Positions 53,368-61,813 of a stretch of DNA of 64,000 nt are shown here, one piece after another. The notes beneath the pieces were generated by a model. That model was not told where the DNA came from. It made no database searches and saw only the letters and a list, made by a program, of their open reading frames with translations. Origin of the DNA: Amycolatopsis rifamycinica (lineage in GTDB: Bacteria > Actinomycetota > Actinomycetes > Mycobacteriales > Pseudonocardiaceae); the NCBI RefSeq assembly GCF_000695625.1, contig NZ_JMQI01000003.1:1-64000 (forward strand), read 5' to 3'. The translations under genes were made by a program, and so were the position numbers. The stretch's first letter is position 1, and each line of letters opens with the position of its first letter.

Positions 53368-53991
53368 ATGATCGCCTCCCGTTTCGCCGTTGCTTGCGCT
53401 CTCCTCTTCGGCGCCGCCATCGTGGGTGCCGCACCCGCTTCGGCGACGGGCACGGACGGGGCCTGCCCGGAGGGCGGCGGCGTCACGGTGGTCGTCGACT
53501 TCGGCGACCTGGGTCCCGGGCCGGTGGTCCGCTGCGCCGCCGGCACGCCCGCGAACGGCATCGCCGCCCTGCGGGAGGCCGGGATCGAGGTGGCGGGCTC
53601 GCAGAAGTACGGGCTCGCGGTGGCCTGCCGGCTCAACGGCCTGCCCGGCCCCGACGTCGAGTCCTGCGCGGGCATGCCGTCGGCGACGGCGTACTGGAGC
53701 TACTGGCACGCTCCGGCCGGAGGCAGCTGGACGTCGAGCCAGGAGGGCGCGCAGACGGCGAAGCCGGCTCCCGGCGGGTTCGAGGGGTGGGCGTTCGCGC
53801 GGCCGAAGTCCGCGAACGACCTGCCGGCGCCGCCGCGCGTGGCCCCGGCGCGGCAGGCGGCCACTCCCGCCCCCGCACCCGGCGGCACCGAGGGCGGCTC
53901 GTTCCCGTGGGGCCTGGTGATCGGAGCCGTGGTGATCGTGCTGGTCGGCGGCGCCGGGATCGTCGTCGCCCGGCGCCGGCGTGCGCAGTAG
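53368..53991 (+). CDS. SCO2322-family secreted, C-terminally anchored protein
   Basis: Exported protein of about 207 residues. The signal peptide ends near 'GAAPASA-TG'. The mature domain has Cys pairs and the motifs 'VVVDFGDLGPGPVVRC' and 'TAYWSYWHAPAGGSWTSSQEGAQTAKPAPGGFEGWAFA' (about 112-150). A Pro/Ala linker and one membrane helix ('PWGLVIGAVVIVLVGGAGIVVA') with a basic tail follow. The gene sits directly before an ECF transporter, as in Streptomyces. It resembles the DUF4430/transcobalamin-like fold, so a surface vitamin-capture role is plausible. Confidence 0.8.
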   Translation: MIASRFAVACALLFGAAIVGAAPASATGTDGACPEGGGVTVVVDFGDLGPGPVVRCAAGTPANGIAALREAGIEVAGSQKYGLAVACRLNGLPGPDVESCAGMPSATAYWSYWHAPAGGSWTSSQEGAQTAKPAPGGFEGWAFARPKSANDLPAPPRVAPARQAATPAPAPGGTEGGSFPWGLVIGAVVIVLVGGAGIVVARRRRAQ

Positions 53992-55042
53992 GGCGCTGCA
54001 CCCCGGCGCCTGGTGGGCCTGGGCGCTCGCGCTGGCCGTCGCGGCCAGCCGGACGACGAACCCGCTGCTGCTGGGCCTGATCATCGCCGTCGCCGGCTTC
54101 GTCGTGGCGAACCGGCGGAGTGACGCGCCCTGGGCGCTGGCGTTCCGGCTGTACGTCTACGTCGGCGCGTTGATCGTCGCCTCGCGCGTGCTGTTCCGGA
54201 TCCTGATCGGCGGCGACGACGGCGGGCACGTGCTGTTCACGCTCCCGCGCATCCCGGTCGTCGCCGGGTTGTCGCTGTTCGGCCCGACGTCGGCGGAGGA
54301 GCTGCTGGGTGGGTTCTACGACGGGCTGCGGCTGGCGGCGATGGTCGTCTGCGTCGGCGCGGCGAACGCCCTGGCCAACCCGAAACGCCTGCTCAAGGCG
54401 GTTCCGGGGGCGTTGTACGAGGTGGGCACGGCGGTGACGGTGGCGTTGACGGTCGCCCCGCAGCTCGTCGAGAGCGTGCAGCGCGTGCGGCGGGCCCGCC
54501 GGCTGCGGGCGGGCTCCGGTCGCGGGCTGCGGGCGGTCAAGGGCATCGTGGTGCCGGTGCTGGAGGACGCGATGGACCGGTCCCTGCGGCTGGCGGCGGC
54601 GATGGACTCCCGGGGCTACGGCCGCCGGGCCTACCTGGGGCTGCGCCTGCGCGTGCTGATCGCTGCCTGCGTCCTGGCCGGGCTGGTCGGCGTGTGCGTC
54701 GGCGTCTACGGCGTGCTCGACGGGACGTCGTCCTGGCGCGGGGTGCCGCTGCTGGCGGCGGGGCTGGTCGTGGCCGTGGTGGGCTTCGTCCTCGGCGGGC
54801 GCCGGGTGCGGCGGACGGCGTACCGGCCGGACCCGTGGCGCTGGCCGGAGACGCTGGTCGTCGCGGCCGGCGTCGGGGCGTGCGCGCTGCTGTTCGCGAC
54901 GGTCCGGATCGACCCGGGCCGGTTGTTCCCCTCGCTGAGCCCGCTGCGGTGGCCGGAGGTGTCCTGGGTGCACGTGGTGTCCGTGCTGGTCGCGGTGCTG
55001 CCGGCGTTCGTCGCCCCGCCTGTTCCGGAGGTCGCCCGGTGA
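53981..55042 (+). CDS. ECF transporter transmembrane subunit (EcfT)
   Basis: Membrane protein of about 353 residues with several helices, the scaffold of an energy-coupling factor importer. Typical marks are an N-terminal helix pair ('PGAWWAWALALAVAASRTTNPLLLGLIIAVAGFVVA') and the coupling-helix region 'ALTVAPQLVESVQRVRRARRLR' and 'LEDAMDRSLRLAAAMDSRGYGRR', the latter being the conserved A-R-G-type motif that contacts the ATPases. The C-terminus is unusually long (about 100 extra residues with further helices). GTG start overlaps the upstream gene by 11 bases. Confidence 0.9.
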   Translation: MRSRALHPGAWWAWALALAVAASRTTNPLLLGLIIAVAGFVVANRRSDAPWALAFRLYVYVGALIVASRVLFRILIGGDDGGHVLFTLPRIPVVAGLSLFGPTSAEELLGGFYDGLRLAAMVVCVGAANALANPKRLLKAVPGALYEVGTAVTVALTVAPQLVESVQRVRRARRLRAGSGRGLRAVKGIVVPVLEDAMDRSLRLAAAMDSRGYGRRAYLGLRLRVLIAACVLAGLVGVCVGVYGVLDGTSSWRGVPLLAAGLVVAVVGFVLGGRRVRRTAYRPDPWRWPETLVVAAGVGACALLFATVRIDPGRLFPSLSPLRWPEVSWVHVVSVLVAVLPAFVAPPVPEVAR

Positions 55043-56637
55043 TCGAGTTCTCGCGGGTCACGGTGACCTACCCGGACGCCGCGCGGCCGGTGCTGTCGGA
55101 CGTGTCCCTGCAGGTCGAAGAGGGCGAGCTGTGCCTGGTCGCGGGCCCGACGGGGGCGGGCAAGTCGACGTTCCTCGGCGCGATCAACGGGCTGGTCCCG
55201 CACTTCACGGGCGGCCGGCTGTCCGGCCGGGTCGTCGTCGGCGGGTTCGACACGGCCCTCCACCCGCCGCGCGAGCTGGCGCCGGTCGTCGGCGTCGTCG
55301 GGCAGGACCCCCTCTCCGGGTTCGTGACGGACACCGTCGAGGAGGAGCTCGCGTACGCGATGGAGCAGCTGGCGGTGCCGCCGGACGTCATGCGCAAGCG
55401 CGTCGAGGAAACCCTCGACCTGCTGGGCATCGCGGACCTGCGCAACCGTCCGCTTCGGACGCTGTCGGGCGGCCAGCAGCAGCGCGTCGCGATCGGCTCG
55501 GTGCTGACGGCGCACCCTTCGGTCGTCGTCCTGGACGAGCCGACGTCCGCGCTCGACCCGACGGCCGCCGAGGACGTGCTCGCGGCGATCACCCGGCTGG
55601 TCCACGACCTGGGGACGACGGTGATCGTCGCGGAGCACCGGATGGAGCGGGTGGCCCAGTACGCGGACCGCCTGCTGTACCTGCCGGGCGACGGCTCGGT
55701 GCGCTCCGGATCGCCGGCCGAGATCCTGGCGACGTCGCCGATCGCCCCGCCGATCGCCGAGCTGGGCAGGCTGGCGGGCTGGTCACCGCTGCCGTTGTCG
55801 GTCCGGGACGCCCGGCGGGTCGCGGGGCCGCTGCGCGCTCGTCTCCAGAAATTGTCGGTGGTGGGTCGTAGTCTCTCGGTGACCGGTTCGGCACTGGACG
55901 TGAGAGGGGTGGTGGTCCGATACGGAGATGTCCTGGCGGTGCGCGGGGTGGACCTGCGTGCCGGACCGGGCGAGGTGGTCGCGCTGATGGGACGCAACGG
56001 CTCCGGCAAGTCGTCGCTTCTCTGGGCGGTGCAGGGCAGCGGCCCGAGGTCGGCGGGGAAGGTCGACGTCGGTGGCGCGGACCCGGCATCACTCAAGCCG
56101 AAGGTGGCCCGTCGGCGCGTCGGGCTGGTCCCGCAGACCCCGGCCGACCTGCTGTACCTCGATTCGGTGGACGCCGAGTGCGCACAGGCGGACACCGAGT
56201 CGGAGGTCCCGGCAGGAACGGCCCGGGCGCTGCTGGACAGGCTCGCCCCGGGAATCGCCGGTGAAGCGCACCCCGGCGACCTCTCGGAAGGGCAGCGACT
56301 GGCGTTGGTGCTGGCGGTCCAGCTGGCGTCGGCCCCGCCGGTCGTGCTGCTCGACGAGCCCACCCGCGGCCTGGACTACCACGCGAAAAGGCGCTTCGCG
56401 GCGACCCTGCGAGAGCTGGCCTCGCAGGGCCACGCGGTAGTGCTGGCCACCCACGACGTCGAGTTCGTGGCCACGGTGGCCAACCGCGTGGTGGTCATGG
56501 CCGACGGCGAGGTGGTAGCGGACGGCCCGACCAAGGAGGTGATCGTCGCCTCACCGGCCTTCGCCCCGCAGGTGGCGAAGATCCTGGCCCCGCAGCCCTG
56601 GCTGACGGTGGACGAGGTAGCGGAGGCCTTGGCATGA
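55039..56637 (+). CDS. ECF transporter ATPase, two fused domains (EcfA)
   Basis: Protein of 532 residues with two ATPase domains in one chain, replacing separate EcfA1 and EcfA2. Domain 1: Walker A 'GPTGAGKST' (about 36-44), signature 'LSGGQQQRVAIG', Walker B '[12 protein letters not shown]', switch His 'AEHRM'. Domain 2: Walker A 'GRNGSGKSS' (about 317), signature altered to 'LSEGQRLALV', Walker B 'VVLLDEPTRGLD', switch 'ATHDVEF'. It energises the EcfT/S complex. GTG start overlaps the EcfT stop by 4 bases. Confidence 0.93.
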   Translation: MIEFSRVTVTYPDAARPVLSDVSLQVEEGELCLVAGPTGAGKSTFLGAINGLVPHFTGGRLSGRVVVGGFDTALHPPRELAPVVGVVGQDPLSGFVTDTVEEELAYAMEQLAVPPDVMRKRVEETLDLLGIADLRNRPLRTLSGGQQQRVAIGSVLTAHPSVVVLDEPTSALDPTAAEDVLAAITRLVHDLGTTVIVAEHRMERVAQYADRLLYLPGDGSVRSGSPAEILATSPIAPPIAELGRLAGWSPLPLSVRDARRVAGPLRARLQKLSVVGRSLSVTGSALDVRGVVVRYGDVLAVRGVDLRAGPGEVVALMGRNGSGKSSLLWAVQGSGPRSAGKVDVGGADPASLKPKVARRRVGLVPQTPADLLYLDSVDAECAQADTESEVPAGTARALLDRLAPGIAGEAHPGDLSEGQRLALVLAVQLASAPPVVLLDEPTRGLDYHAKRRFAATLRELASQGHAVVLATHDVEFVATVANRVVVMADGEVVADGPTKEVIVASPAFAPQVAKILAPQPWLTVDEVAEALA

Positions 56638-56639
56638 GG

Positions 56640-57054
56640 CAGCAGGCGGAGGGGCGGGGGCGGGGGCGGGGGCGGGGGCCGAGGAAGGGCGAGGTCGCTC
56701 CGGCACTGCTCCGCGGCTCCCGGTCGGTGGCCTTTCGCGGGCGTCCGAGTGCGCAGGCGGCGGCCGCCCGTTCGGGCACGGGATCGAGGCTGGCGAGCTC
56801 GCTCCCACGCCGCTCCGCGGCTCCCGGTCGGCGGCCTTTCGCGGGTGCCCGGGTGGGGCGGTGGTGGCGTGCGTGCGTTCGGGGGCGGGGGATGGTGAGC
56901 TCGTTCCGGCACGGCTCGGCGGCTCCCGGTCGGGAGCCTTCCGCGGGTGCCCGAGTGCGCCGGTGGTGGCATGGGTGCGTTCGGAAGTGGGCATCGAGGC
57001 TGGCGAGCGTGCGCTGCGATGGCCGTTCGCCTGTGTGCCGGCGGTGACCCCGGC
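56640..57054. repeat. Tandem 102-104 bp degenerate repeat between ecfA and ecfS
   Basis: The gap of 417 bases between ecfA and the S component holds a (GGGGGC)n run (56645-56675), then three degenerate copies of a unit of about 103 bases starting with GCGGCTCCCGGTCGG at 56713, 56817 and 56919, with GGGTGCCCGAGTGCG and GAGGCTGGCGAGCTCG later in each. The spacing (104, then 102) is not a multiple of three, so the open frame from 56634 is probably not a gene. It may weaken or tune expression of the S component. Confidence 0.65.
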
Positions 57055-57876
57055 ATGACCGACAGCCCACCGCCCCGCCCCGTCCGCCTGACTCCGCGGC
57101 CCGCGCTGGTTCTCACCGTCGCGAGCCTTCTCGGGCTGGCCATGTTCTGCTGGCCGCTCTTCGCGCACCCGCGACCCGCCGCGGCCGCGCACACCGCTGA
57201 CGCGCCCTTCGTCTTCATGGCGACCCTGCCGGTGCTCATCCTCGTTGTGCTCGCCGAGCTGTCCCGTGGGGGCATCGACGCCAAGGCGCTCGCCCTGCTC
57301 GGGGTGCTCTCGGCCGTCAACGCCGGGCTGCGGCCGCTCGGGGCCGGGACCGGGGGGATCGAGCTGGTCTTCTTCCTGCTCGTGCTCGCCGGGCGGGTGT
57401 TCGGGCCCGGGTTCGGGTTCGTGCTCGGGTCGACGTCGCTGTTCACCAGTGCGTTGCTCACCGCCGGGGTCGGGCCGTGGCTGCCGTTCCAGATGCTCGC
57501 GTCGTCGCTGATCGGGCTCGGGGGTGGGCTGCTTCCGCGGAAGGTGCGCGGCAAAGCGGAAATTGCCCTGCTCGTCGGCTACGGGGTCTTCGCGGCCTAC
57601 TTCTTCGGGCTGCTGATGAGCCTGTGGTCGTGGCCGTTCCTCGCCGGCGACTCCACGCCGCTCAGCTTCGTTCCCGGTGCGCCGCTGGGCGAGAACCTGC
57701 ACCGGTTCGCCGTCTACACCGTGCTGACGTCGACCCTCGGGTGGGACACCGGCCGCGCGATCACGAACGCGGTCGCCATCGTCGTGCTCGGGCCGGCCGT
57801 CCTGGCGGTGCTGAGGCGCGCCGCCAGGCGGGCCGCCTTCGATGCGCCCGTGACGTTCGACCAGCGTCAGCTGTAG
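57055..57876 (+). CDS. ECF transporter substrate-specificity (S) component
   Basis: Membrane protein of about 273 residues with six or so hydrophobic helices, such as 'PALVLTVASLLGLAMFCWPLF', 'LVFFLLVLAGRVFGPGFGFVLGSTSLFTSALL' and 'VGYGVFAAYFFGLLMSLWSWPF'. The sequence fits the actinobacterial S components of cobalamin-like or other vitamin substrates; the ligand cannot be read. It would pair with EcfT and EcfA from the same cluster. The ATG at 57055 follows the repeat region. The 3' end overlaps the dehydrogenase stop by 10 bases. Confidence 0.85.
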   Translation: MTDSPPPRPVRLTPRPALVLTVASLLGLAMFCWPLFAHPRPAAAAHTADAPFVFMATLPVLILVVLAELSRGGIDAKALALLGVLSAVNAGLRPLGAGTGGIELVFFLLVLAGRVFGPGFGFVLGSTSLFTSALLTAGVGPWLPFQMLASSLIGLGGGLLPRKVRGKAEIALLVGYGVFAAYFFGLLMSLWSWPFLAGDSTPLSFVPGAPLGENLHRFAVYTVLTSTLGWDTGRAITNAVAIVVLGPAVLAVLRRAARRAAFDAPVTFDQRQL

Positions 57877-58721
57877 GAGTAGAAGCCCCGGCCGGTCTTC
57901 TTGCCGAGGAGGCCCGCGTCCACCATGCGCAGGAGCAGCGGCGGGGACGAGTACAGCGGCTCCTTGAACTCCGCGTACATCGAGTCCGCGATGGCCTTGA
58001 TCGTGTCCAGGCCGATCAGGTCGGACAGCCGCAGCGGACCCATCGGGTGGGCCGTGCCCAGCTCCATGCCACGGTCGATGTCCTCGGCCGAAGCGAAGCC
58101 CGACTCGATCATCCGGATCGCCGACAGCAGGTACGGCACCAGCAGCGAGTTCACGATGAAGCCCGCGCGGTCCTGCGACCGGATGACCGTCTTGCCCAGC
58201 GCCGTCGTCGCGTGTTCCTCCGCGCGGCGGGCGGTCTCCTCGCTGGTCAGCAGCGAGGGCACCAGCTCCACCAGCGGCAGCACCGGCACCGGGTTGAAGA
58301 AGTGGATGCCGACCACCTGCTGCGGCCGGCTCGTCGCCATGCCCAGCTTCATGATCGGGATCGACGACGTGTTGGACGCGAACAGCGCGTCCTCCGCCTC
58401 GACGATCTTGTCCAGCTGGCGGAAGACGTCGACCTTCGCCTGCTCCTGCTCGAGGATCGCCTCGATGACCAGTTCGCGGTCGGCGAACTCGGCGATGTCC
58501 GTGGTGAACCGGAGCCTGGCGAATGCCGCGTCGGCGTCCTCGGTGGTCAGCTTGCCGCTCTTGACGCCGCGTTGCAGCGACTTCTCGATGCGCGCCCTGC
58601 CCGCGTCGAGCGCCGGCTGGTTCACCTCGGTGATCACGACGTCCAACCCGGACCGCGCGTGCACCTCGGCGATGCCGGACCCCATGAGGCCCGCCCCGAC
58701 GACTCCAACCCGACTTACCAC
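57867..58721 (-). CDS. 3-hydroxyacyl-CoA dehydrogenase (FadB2/Hbd-type)
   Basis: NAD-dependent dehydrogenase of 284 residues, acting on 3-hydroxybutyryl-CoA or longer acyl chains. Motifs: 'RVGVVGAGLMGSGIAEVHARSGLDVVITEVN' (cofactor), 'SNTSSIPI', 'GIHFFNPVPVLPLVELV' with the catalytic His, and 'AGFIVNSLLVPYLLSAIRMIESGFASAEDIDRGMELGTAHPMGPLRLSDLIGLD'. Size and motifs match stand-alone FadB2. It is used in fatty acid breakdown or butyrate/PHB metabolism. Probably transcribed alone. Confidence 0.94.
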   Translation of the reverse strand: MVSRVGVVGAGLMGSGIAEVHARSGLDVVITEVNQPALDAGRARIEKSLQRGVKSGKLTTEDADAAFARLRFTTDIAEFADRELVIEAILEQEQAKVDVFRQLDKIVEAEDALFASNTSSIPIMKLGMATSRPQQVVGIHFFNPVPVLPLVELVPSLLTSEETARRAEEHATTALGKTVIRSQDRAGFIVNSLLVPYLLSAIRMIESGFASAEDIDRGMELGTAHPMGPLRLSDLIGLDTIKAIADSMYAEFKEPLYSSPPLLLRMVDAGLLGKKTGRGFYSYS

Positions 58722-58786
58722 CGGCTCACTCCTTCATCGCAGACCCGCACGCCCTCGTCCGGACAGCACTGAGGGCAGCATGCAGC

Positions 58787-58830
58787 GCGCGAGGGCGGTC
58801 GCCGGGTGGTGCCCGGCTACGCCCTCGCGC
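58787..58830 (-). terminator. Strong hairpin terminator after DUF3073
   Basis: GCGCGAGGGCG (58787-58797) pairs perfectly with CGCCCTCGCGC (58820-58830), with an inner GCCGGG/CCCGGC stem. It lies 13 bases beyond the DUF3073 stop on the minus strand and ahead of the dehydrogenase start, so it should separate the two transcripts. No T-run. Confidence 0.85.
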
Positions 58831-58842
58831 GGTTACGCGTGC

Positions 58843-59037
58843 TCAACGACGGTACTCGTCGTACCCGTCGTCGTACGGGTCTTCATACCGGCTGTCGACA
58901 GGTTCCTCGTGGTGGTTGTCACTGGAGGAGTTACTCGACAGCTCGCGCTGCAAAGCATCGAAGTCGGTCTCGTGCGAGCTGTACTTGAGCTCACGCGCCA
59001 CCTTCGTCTGCTTGGCCTTAGCCCGGCCGCGCCCCAT
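58843..59037 (-). CDS. DUF3073 protein
   Basis: Small acidic-tailed protein of 64 residues: 'MGRGRAKAKQTKVARELKYSS' (the strictly conserved basic N-terminus of the family) followed by 'DFDALQRELSSNSSSDNHHEE' and a Tyr/Asp-rich tail. Universal in actinobacteria next to purM/pabC-type genes (Rv0810c position in M. tuberculosis). Function unknown; expression is often high. It ends with a strong terminator. Confidence 0.93.
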   Translation of the reverse strand: MGRGRAKAKQTKVARELKYSSHETDFDALQRELSSNSSSDNHHEEPVDSRYEDPYDDGYDEYRR

Positions 59038-59244
59038 GGCTCGACCCCCTCGCACAGGGGCGGGGCGGCCGGGGGAATCGGCGGCCCCGCATCGTCTCGA
59101 CAATTCTTTCCTGCTCACACCGTACCGTGTCCGGGGGGTTGGATGCGACGTGGCACGGTGTGCCGGTCGTGACAGTGTTCGCCGGACACTGGTTACCGGC
59201 CGGTCGGTGGCGATCGGTGCAGGTAGACGTGCCACGATCTACCC

Positions 59245-60141
59245 GTGCTCCGTCCCTTCGTGGCTTACCTGCGGGTGTACGAACCCCTGCTCGCCCTGGG
59301 CGAACCGCCGGACGAGCGGCTGCGCGCGGCCGTCGCGGCGGCCAAGCTGCGGCGGACGGACGCGGGGGCGCGCGAGCAGGCCATGTGGCTCAAGTCACAG
59401 GTGGCGGCCCCGCGCCGGCTGCTGCCCGCCGAGCTCGCCGACGGCCGTCCGGCGCCGAGCCTGCTGACCGACGTCCTGGTCCTCGACCCCGAAGAGGTGC
59501 CGGGCGGCAAGGCCGAGCACGGCCCGCTCGTCTGCCCGCTGGAGCTGCGCGCCCGCTCGGCCGCCGCCCTGGTCACCTTCCTCGGCGACGCGCACCCGGC
59601 GCTGAAGAACGTCGTCCTCGACGAGGGCGGCTTCACCCAGGAGACGATCCGCGCCAGGACGAAGTCGGCGATGGCGGACCTGACCACGTCGGCGGCGCAC
59701 ACGTTGTCGACGACCTGGACCGTCCCGCTGCCGTGGTTCGTGCTGATCGAACCGGAGGAGCGGCGCCTGGTCCTCGGCAACGGCCGCACCGACCCCCGGC
59801 GCGAACTGTCCTGGCGCGCCACCCTCGCCGACGCCCAGCACCGCGCCCGCGAGGCCGGCGAGCTGCTGGAACAGACCTTCGGCGACTCCGGGCCGGGCCG
59901 CGTGCTGTTCGAGACGCGCCGCTGGCTGGACAACTTCCACGCGGACTCGGTGATCGAGCTCGACTACGGCGGCCTGGTGCAGCTGTTCACGGACCCGGTC
60001 CTGGAAGCCGACAACACGGCCGACGAGGTCCACGACATCCTGGACGCCCTGCGCTCGGGCAACGTCGAGGAGCTGGCCGAGCTGTTTTCGGACCTGCGCG
60101 AGTTCTGGGGCGACGTGGCCGCCCGCGAGCACGCCAACTAG
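59245..60141 (+). CDS. Conserved actinobacterial hypothetical protein
   Basis: Protein of about 298 residues starting 'MLRPFVAYLRVYEPLLALGEPPDERLRAAV', with conserved-looking blocks 'LPAELADGRPAPSLLTDVLVLDP', 'VPLPWFVLIEPEERRL' and 'FHADSVIELDYGGLVQLFTDPVLEADNTADEVHDILDALRSGN'. No membrane segment or signal. I cannot name a domain with certainty; it is a soluble alpha/beta protein common in actinobacteria beside the asparaginase and RsiG genes. Frame and length are well supported. Confidence 0.8.
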   Translation: MLRPFVAYLRVYEPLLALGEPPDERLRAAVAAAKLRRTDAGAREQAMWLKSQVAAPRRLLPAELADGRPAPSLLTDVLVLDPEEVPGGKAEHGPLVCPLELRARSAAALVTFLGDAHPALKNVVLDEGGFTQETIRARTKSAMADLTTSAAHTLSTTWTVPLPWFVLIEPEERRLVLGNGRTDPRRELSWRATLADAQHRAREAGELLEQTFGDSGPGRVLFETRRWLDNFHADSVIELDYGGLVQLFTDPVLEADNTADEVHDILDALRSGNVEELAELFSDLREFWGDVAAREHAN

Positions 60142-60215
60142 TGGACAACCGCCCCGCCCGCCGCCCCGTCCGGCCCGGAACTGTCGGTGCCCACCGGTAG
60201 CGTTGAAACCGGGGG
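60141..60215 (+). repeat. Dispersed PafBC-motif element, copy 4
   Basis: Plus-strand copy: GTGGACAAC (60141-60149), 28 bases, GGAACTGTCGGTG, eight bases, TAGCGT (60198-60203), then TGAAACCGGGGG. The core 60181-60203 matches TTGTCRGTG-N8-TANNNT in all but the first base. It begins on the last base of the hypothetical gene and points to the 3' end of the opposite-strand asparaginase gene, with no gene start downstream. The following bases form a hairpin-rich CAGCGGCCGC region. Confidence 0.67.
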
Positions 60216-60274
60216 CTGCTCAGCGGCCGCAAACCCGGCTGAACAGCGGAAAGCCCGGCGCGATCGCGTGCCGG

Positions 60275-61207
60275 TCAGCGCAGTTCGGGCACCCGGATCT
60301 CCCCGACCGGCTGCCCGCCACCCGAAACCGCGGGCCGCGCCAGCTCCGCCAGCCCCGACACGTCCGCCCCCAGGTACCGCAGGGCCTCCACCGCGAGCGG
60401 CGCACACGCCCGCTTCGCGCCGTCGTCCATCTTGATCGCCACCGCGAACCCGTCCGGCAGCGCGAACGCCTGGACCCCTTCGGCGCCCGCCTTCGCGATC
60501 AGACCCTCCACACCGGACATCAGCGCCGTGTCCTCGCGCCCGGTCCCCGCCACCAGCCACGGGTGCGCCCGCATCGCCGACGCCACCTCCGCCGCGGGGC
60601 CGTCGGAAGCACCGGCGATCCGGCCGAACGCGCGGGCCAGCCCGGTCAGGGAGAACGCGAACAGCGGCGCGCCGCACCCGTCGACACCCGTGTGGGCGAT
60701 CGGCTCGCCGGTCAGCTCCGCCACGGCGCCGGCCACGGCCTGCTGCACCGGGTGGCCGGGCGCCGCGTACCCCGCGACCGGCCATCCCGCCCGGACGCAC
60801 GTCGTCAGCATCGCCGTGTGCTTGCCCGAGCAGTTCATCATCACCCGGCGCGGCTCGGCCGCGTCGCGCATGCTCGGCACGTGCAACGGGAAGTCCGGCG
60901 GGCACGCCAGGTCCTCTTCGGTCAGGCCGGCCGCCGTGAGCAGCTCCAGGACCCGCTTCACGTGCCCGGGCTCGCCCGAGTGGGACGCGCACGCCAGCGC
61001 CAGCTCCTCGCCCGTGAAGCCCAGCCCCGCGCGCAGCATGCCGACCGCCTGCAGCGGCTTGTTCGACGACCGCGGGTACACCGGCGAGACCACGTCGCCC
61101 AGTGCCAGCCGCACGCCGCCTTCCGGGCCGGTGATCACCAACGCCCCGCGGTGGACGCTTTCGACGAAACCGGAGCGGACCACCTCGGCGAGCACGGGGT
61201 TGGTCAC
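60275..61207 (-). CDS. Asparaginase (thermolabile/Rhizobium etli type)
   Basis: Protein of about 310 residues of the ReAV-type asparaginase family, distinct from the classical E. coli enzymes. Marks: 'VVRSGFVESVHRGALVITGPEGG', 'SSNKPLQAVGMLRAG', 'LACASHSGEPGHVKRVLELL', 'CPPDFPLHVPSM', 'NCSGKHTAMLTTCV' (metal Cys/Lys region) and 'TGVDGCGAPLFAFSL'. It deamidates asparagine, probably in the cytosol. The stop of the RsiG-like gene overlaps its start by 4 bases, so the two are co-transcribed. Confidence 0.92.
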   Translation of the reverse strand: MTNPVLAEVVRSGFVESVHRGALVITGPEGGVRLALGDVVSPVYPRSSNKPLQAVGMLRAGLGFTGEELALACASHSGEPGHVKRVLELLTAAGLTEEDLACPPDFPLHVPSMRDAAEPRRVMMNCSGKHTAMLTTCVRAGWPVAGYAAPGHPVQQAVAGAVAELTGEPIAHTGVDGCGAPLFAFSLTGLARAFGRIAGASDGPAAEVASAMRAHPWLVAGTGREDTALMSGVEGLIAKAGAEGVQAFALPDGFAVAIKMDDGAKRACAPLAVEALRYLGADVSGLAELARPAVSGGGQPVGEIRVPELR

Positions 61208-61764
61208 TCGCCGCGGCCGCCCTCGTTCTCCAGCAGCTCGTCCACAGTGGCCGATCCCTGTTGGTAGCGCTTCGCGATCTCCGCGTTCAACGTGTCCATC
61301 ACGCCTTGAACCTCGCGGCGGAACGACGACACCGACAGCTCTTCGCGCGCGTACGTGTCCAATGCGGAGGCGAGCTTCTCGTCCGACAGGGACTCGACGT
61401 CGGTCAGGTCCGTGTCGCCGATCAGGGCCTCCGCGTGCCGGCGGTGCTCGCCGGCCCGGGACGGCTCCAGCTGCTGGTGACGGCCCGAGCCCGCCGCCGG
61501 GCCCAGTGCGTTGTCGGCCAGGATCGTCGCCAGCTGGTCGACGACGCTCGCGCCGCCGGAACTGCGCCGGGCCTGCTCCGCGCGCACGATGTCGATCCGG
61601 GCGTGCAGGAGACGGCGCAGGTAGGACAGGTCGGTCTCTTCCTGCGCGGCTTCGTCGCGCCGCTCGCGCAGCACCTTCAGCGGCAGTTCACCCAGGCCGC
61701 TGAGGTACCCCGGGCCGAGCACGCGGTCGATCCGCCGCCTGCCGCCGGGCCGCACTTCGATCAC
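61204..61764 (-). CDS. RsiG-like anti-sigma factor (c-di-GMP binding motifs)
   Basis: Helical protein of about 186 residues resembling RsiG, the c-di-GMP-responsive anti-sigma factor of WhiG in Streptomyces. RsiG has two motifs E-X3-S-X2-R-X3-Q-X3-D. Here motif 2 is perfect (E142, S146, R149, Q153, D157). Motif 1 matches at E43, S47, R50 and D58 but has H54 where Q is expected. The long middle region is Ala/Gly-rich. GTG start at 61764. It heads a two-gene unit with the asparaginase and lies next to ygfZ, as in Streptomyces. Confidence 0.85.
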   Translation of the reverse strand: MIEVRPGGRRRIDRVLGPGYLSGLGELPLKVLRERRDEAAQEETDLSYLRRLLHARIDIVRAEQARRSSGGASVVDQLATILADNALGPAAGSGRHQQLEPSRAGEHRRHAEALIGDTDLTDVESLSDEKLASALDTYAREELSVSSFRREVQGVMDTLNAEIAKRYQQGSATVDELLENEGGRGE

Positions 61765-61813
61765 AGCGCAGTTTATCCCGGTTGAGCGTGATCTCGCTGT
61801 CAGGGGCTTTCGT

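Noticed and set aside
56634..57047. Open frame of 137 codons between ecfA and the S component, with ATGA overlap
   Set aside because: It is made of the tandem repeat, whose 104/102-base spacing shifts frame between copies. The product is Arg/Gly/Ala-rich without family features.
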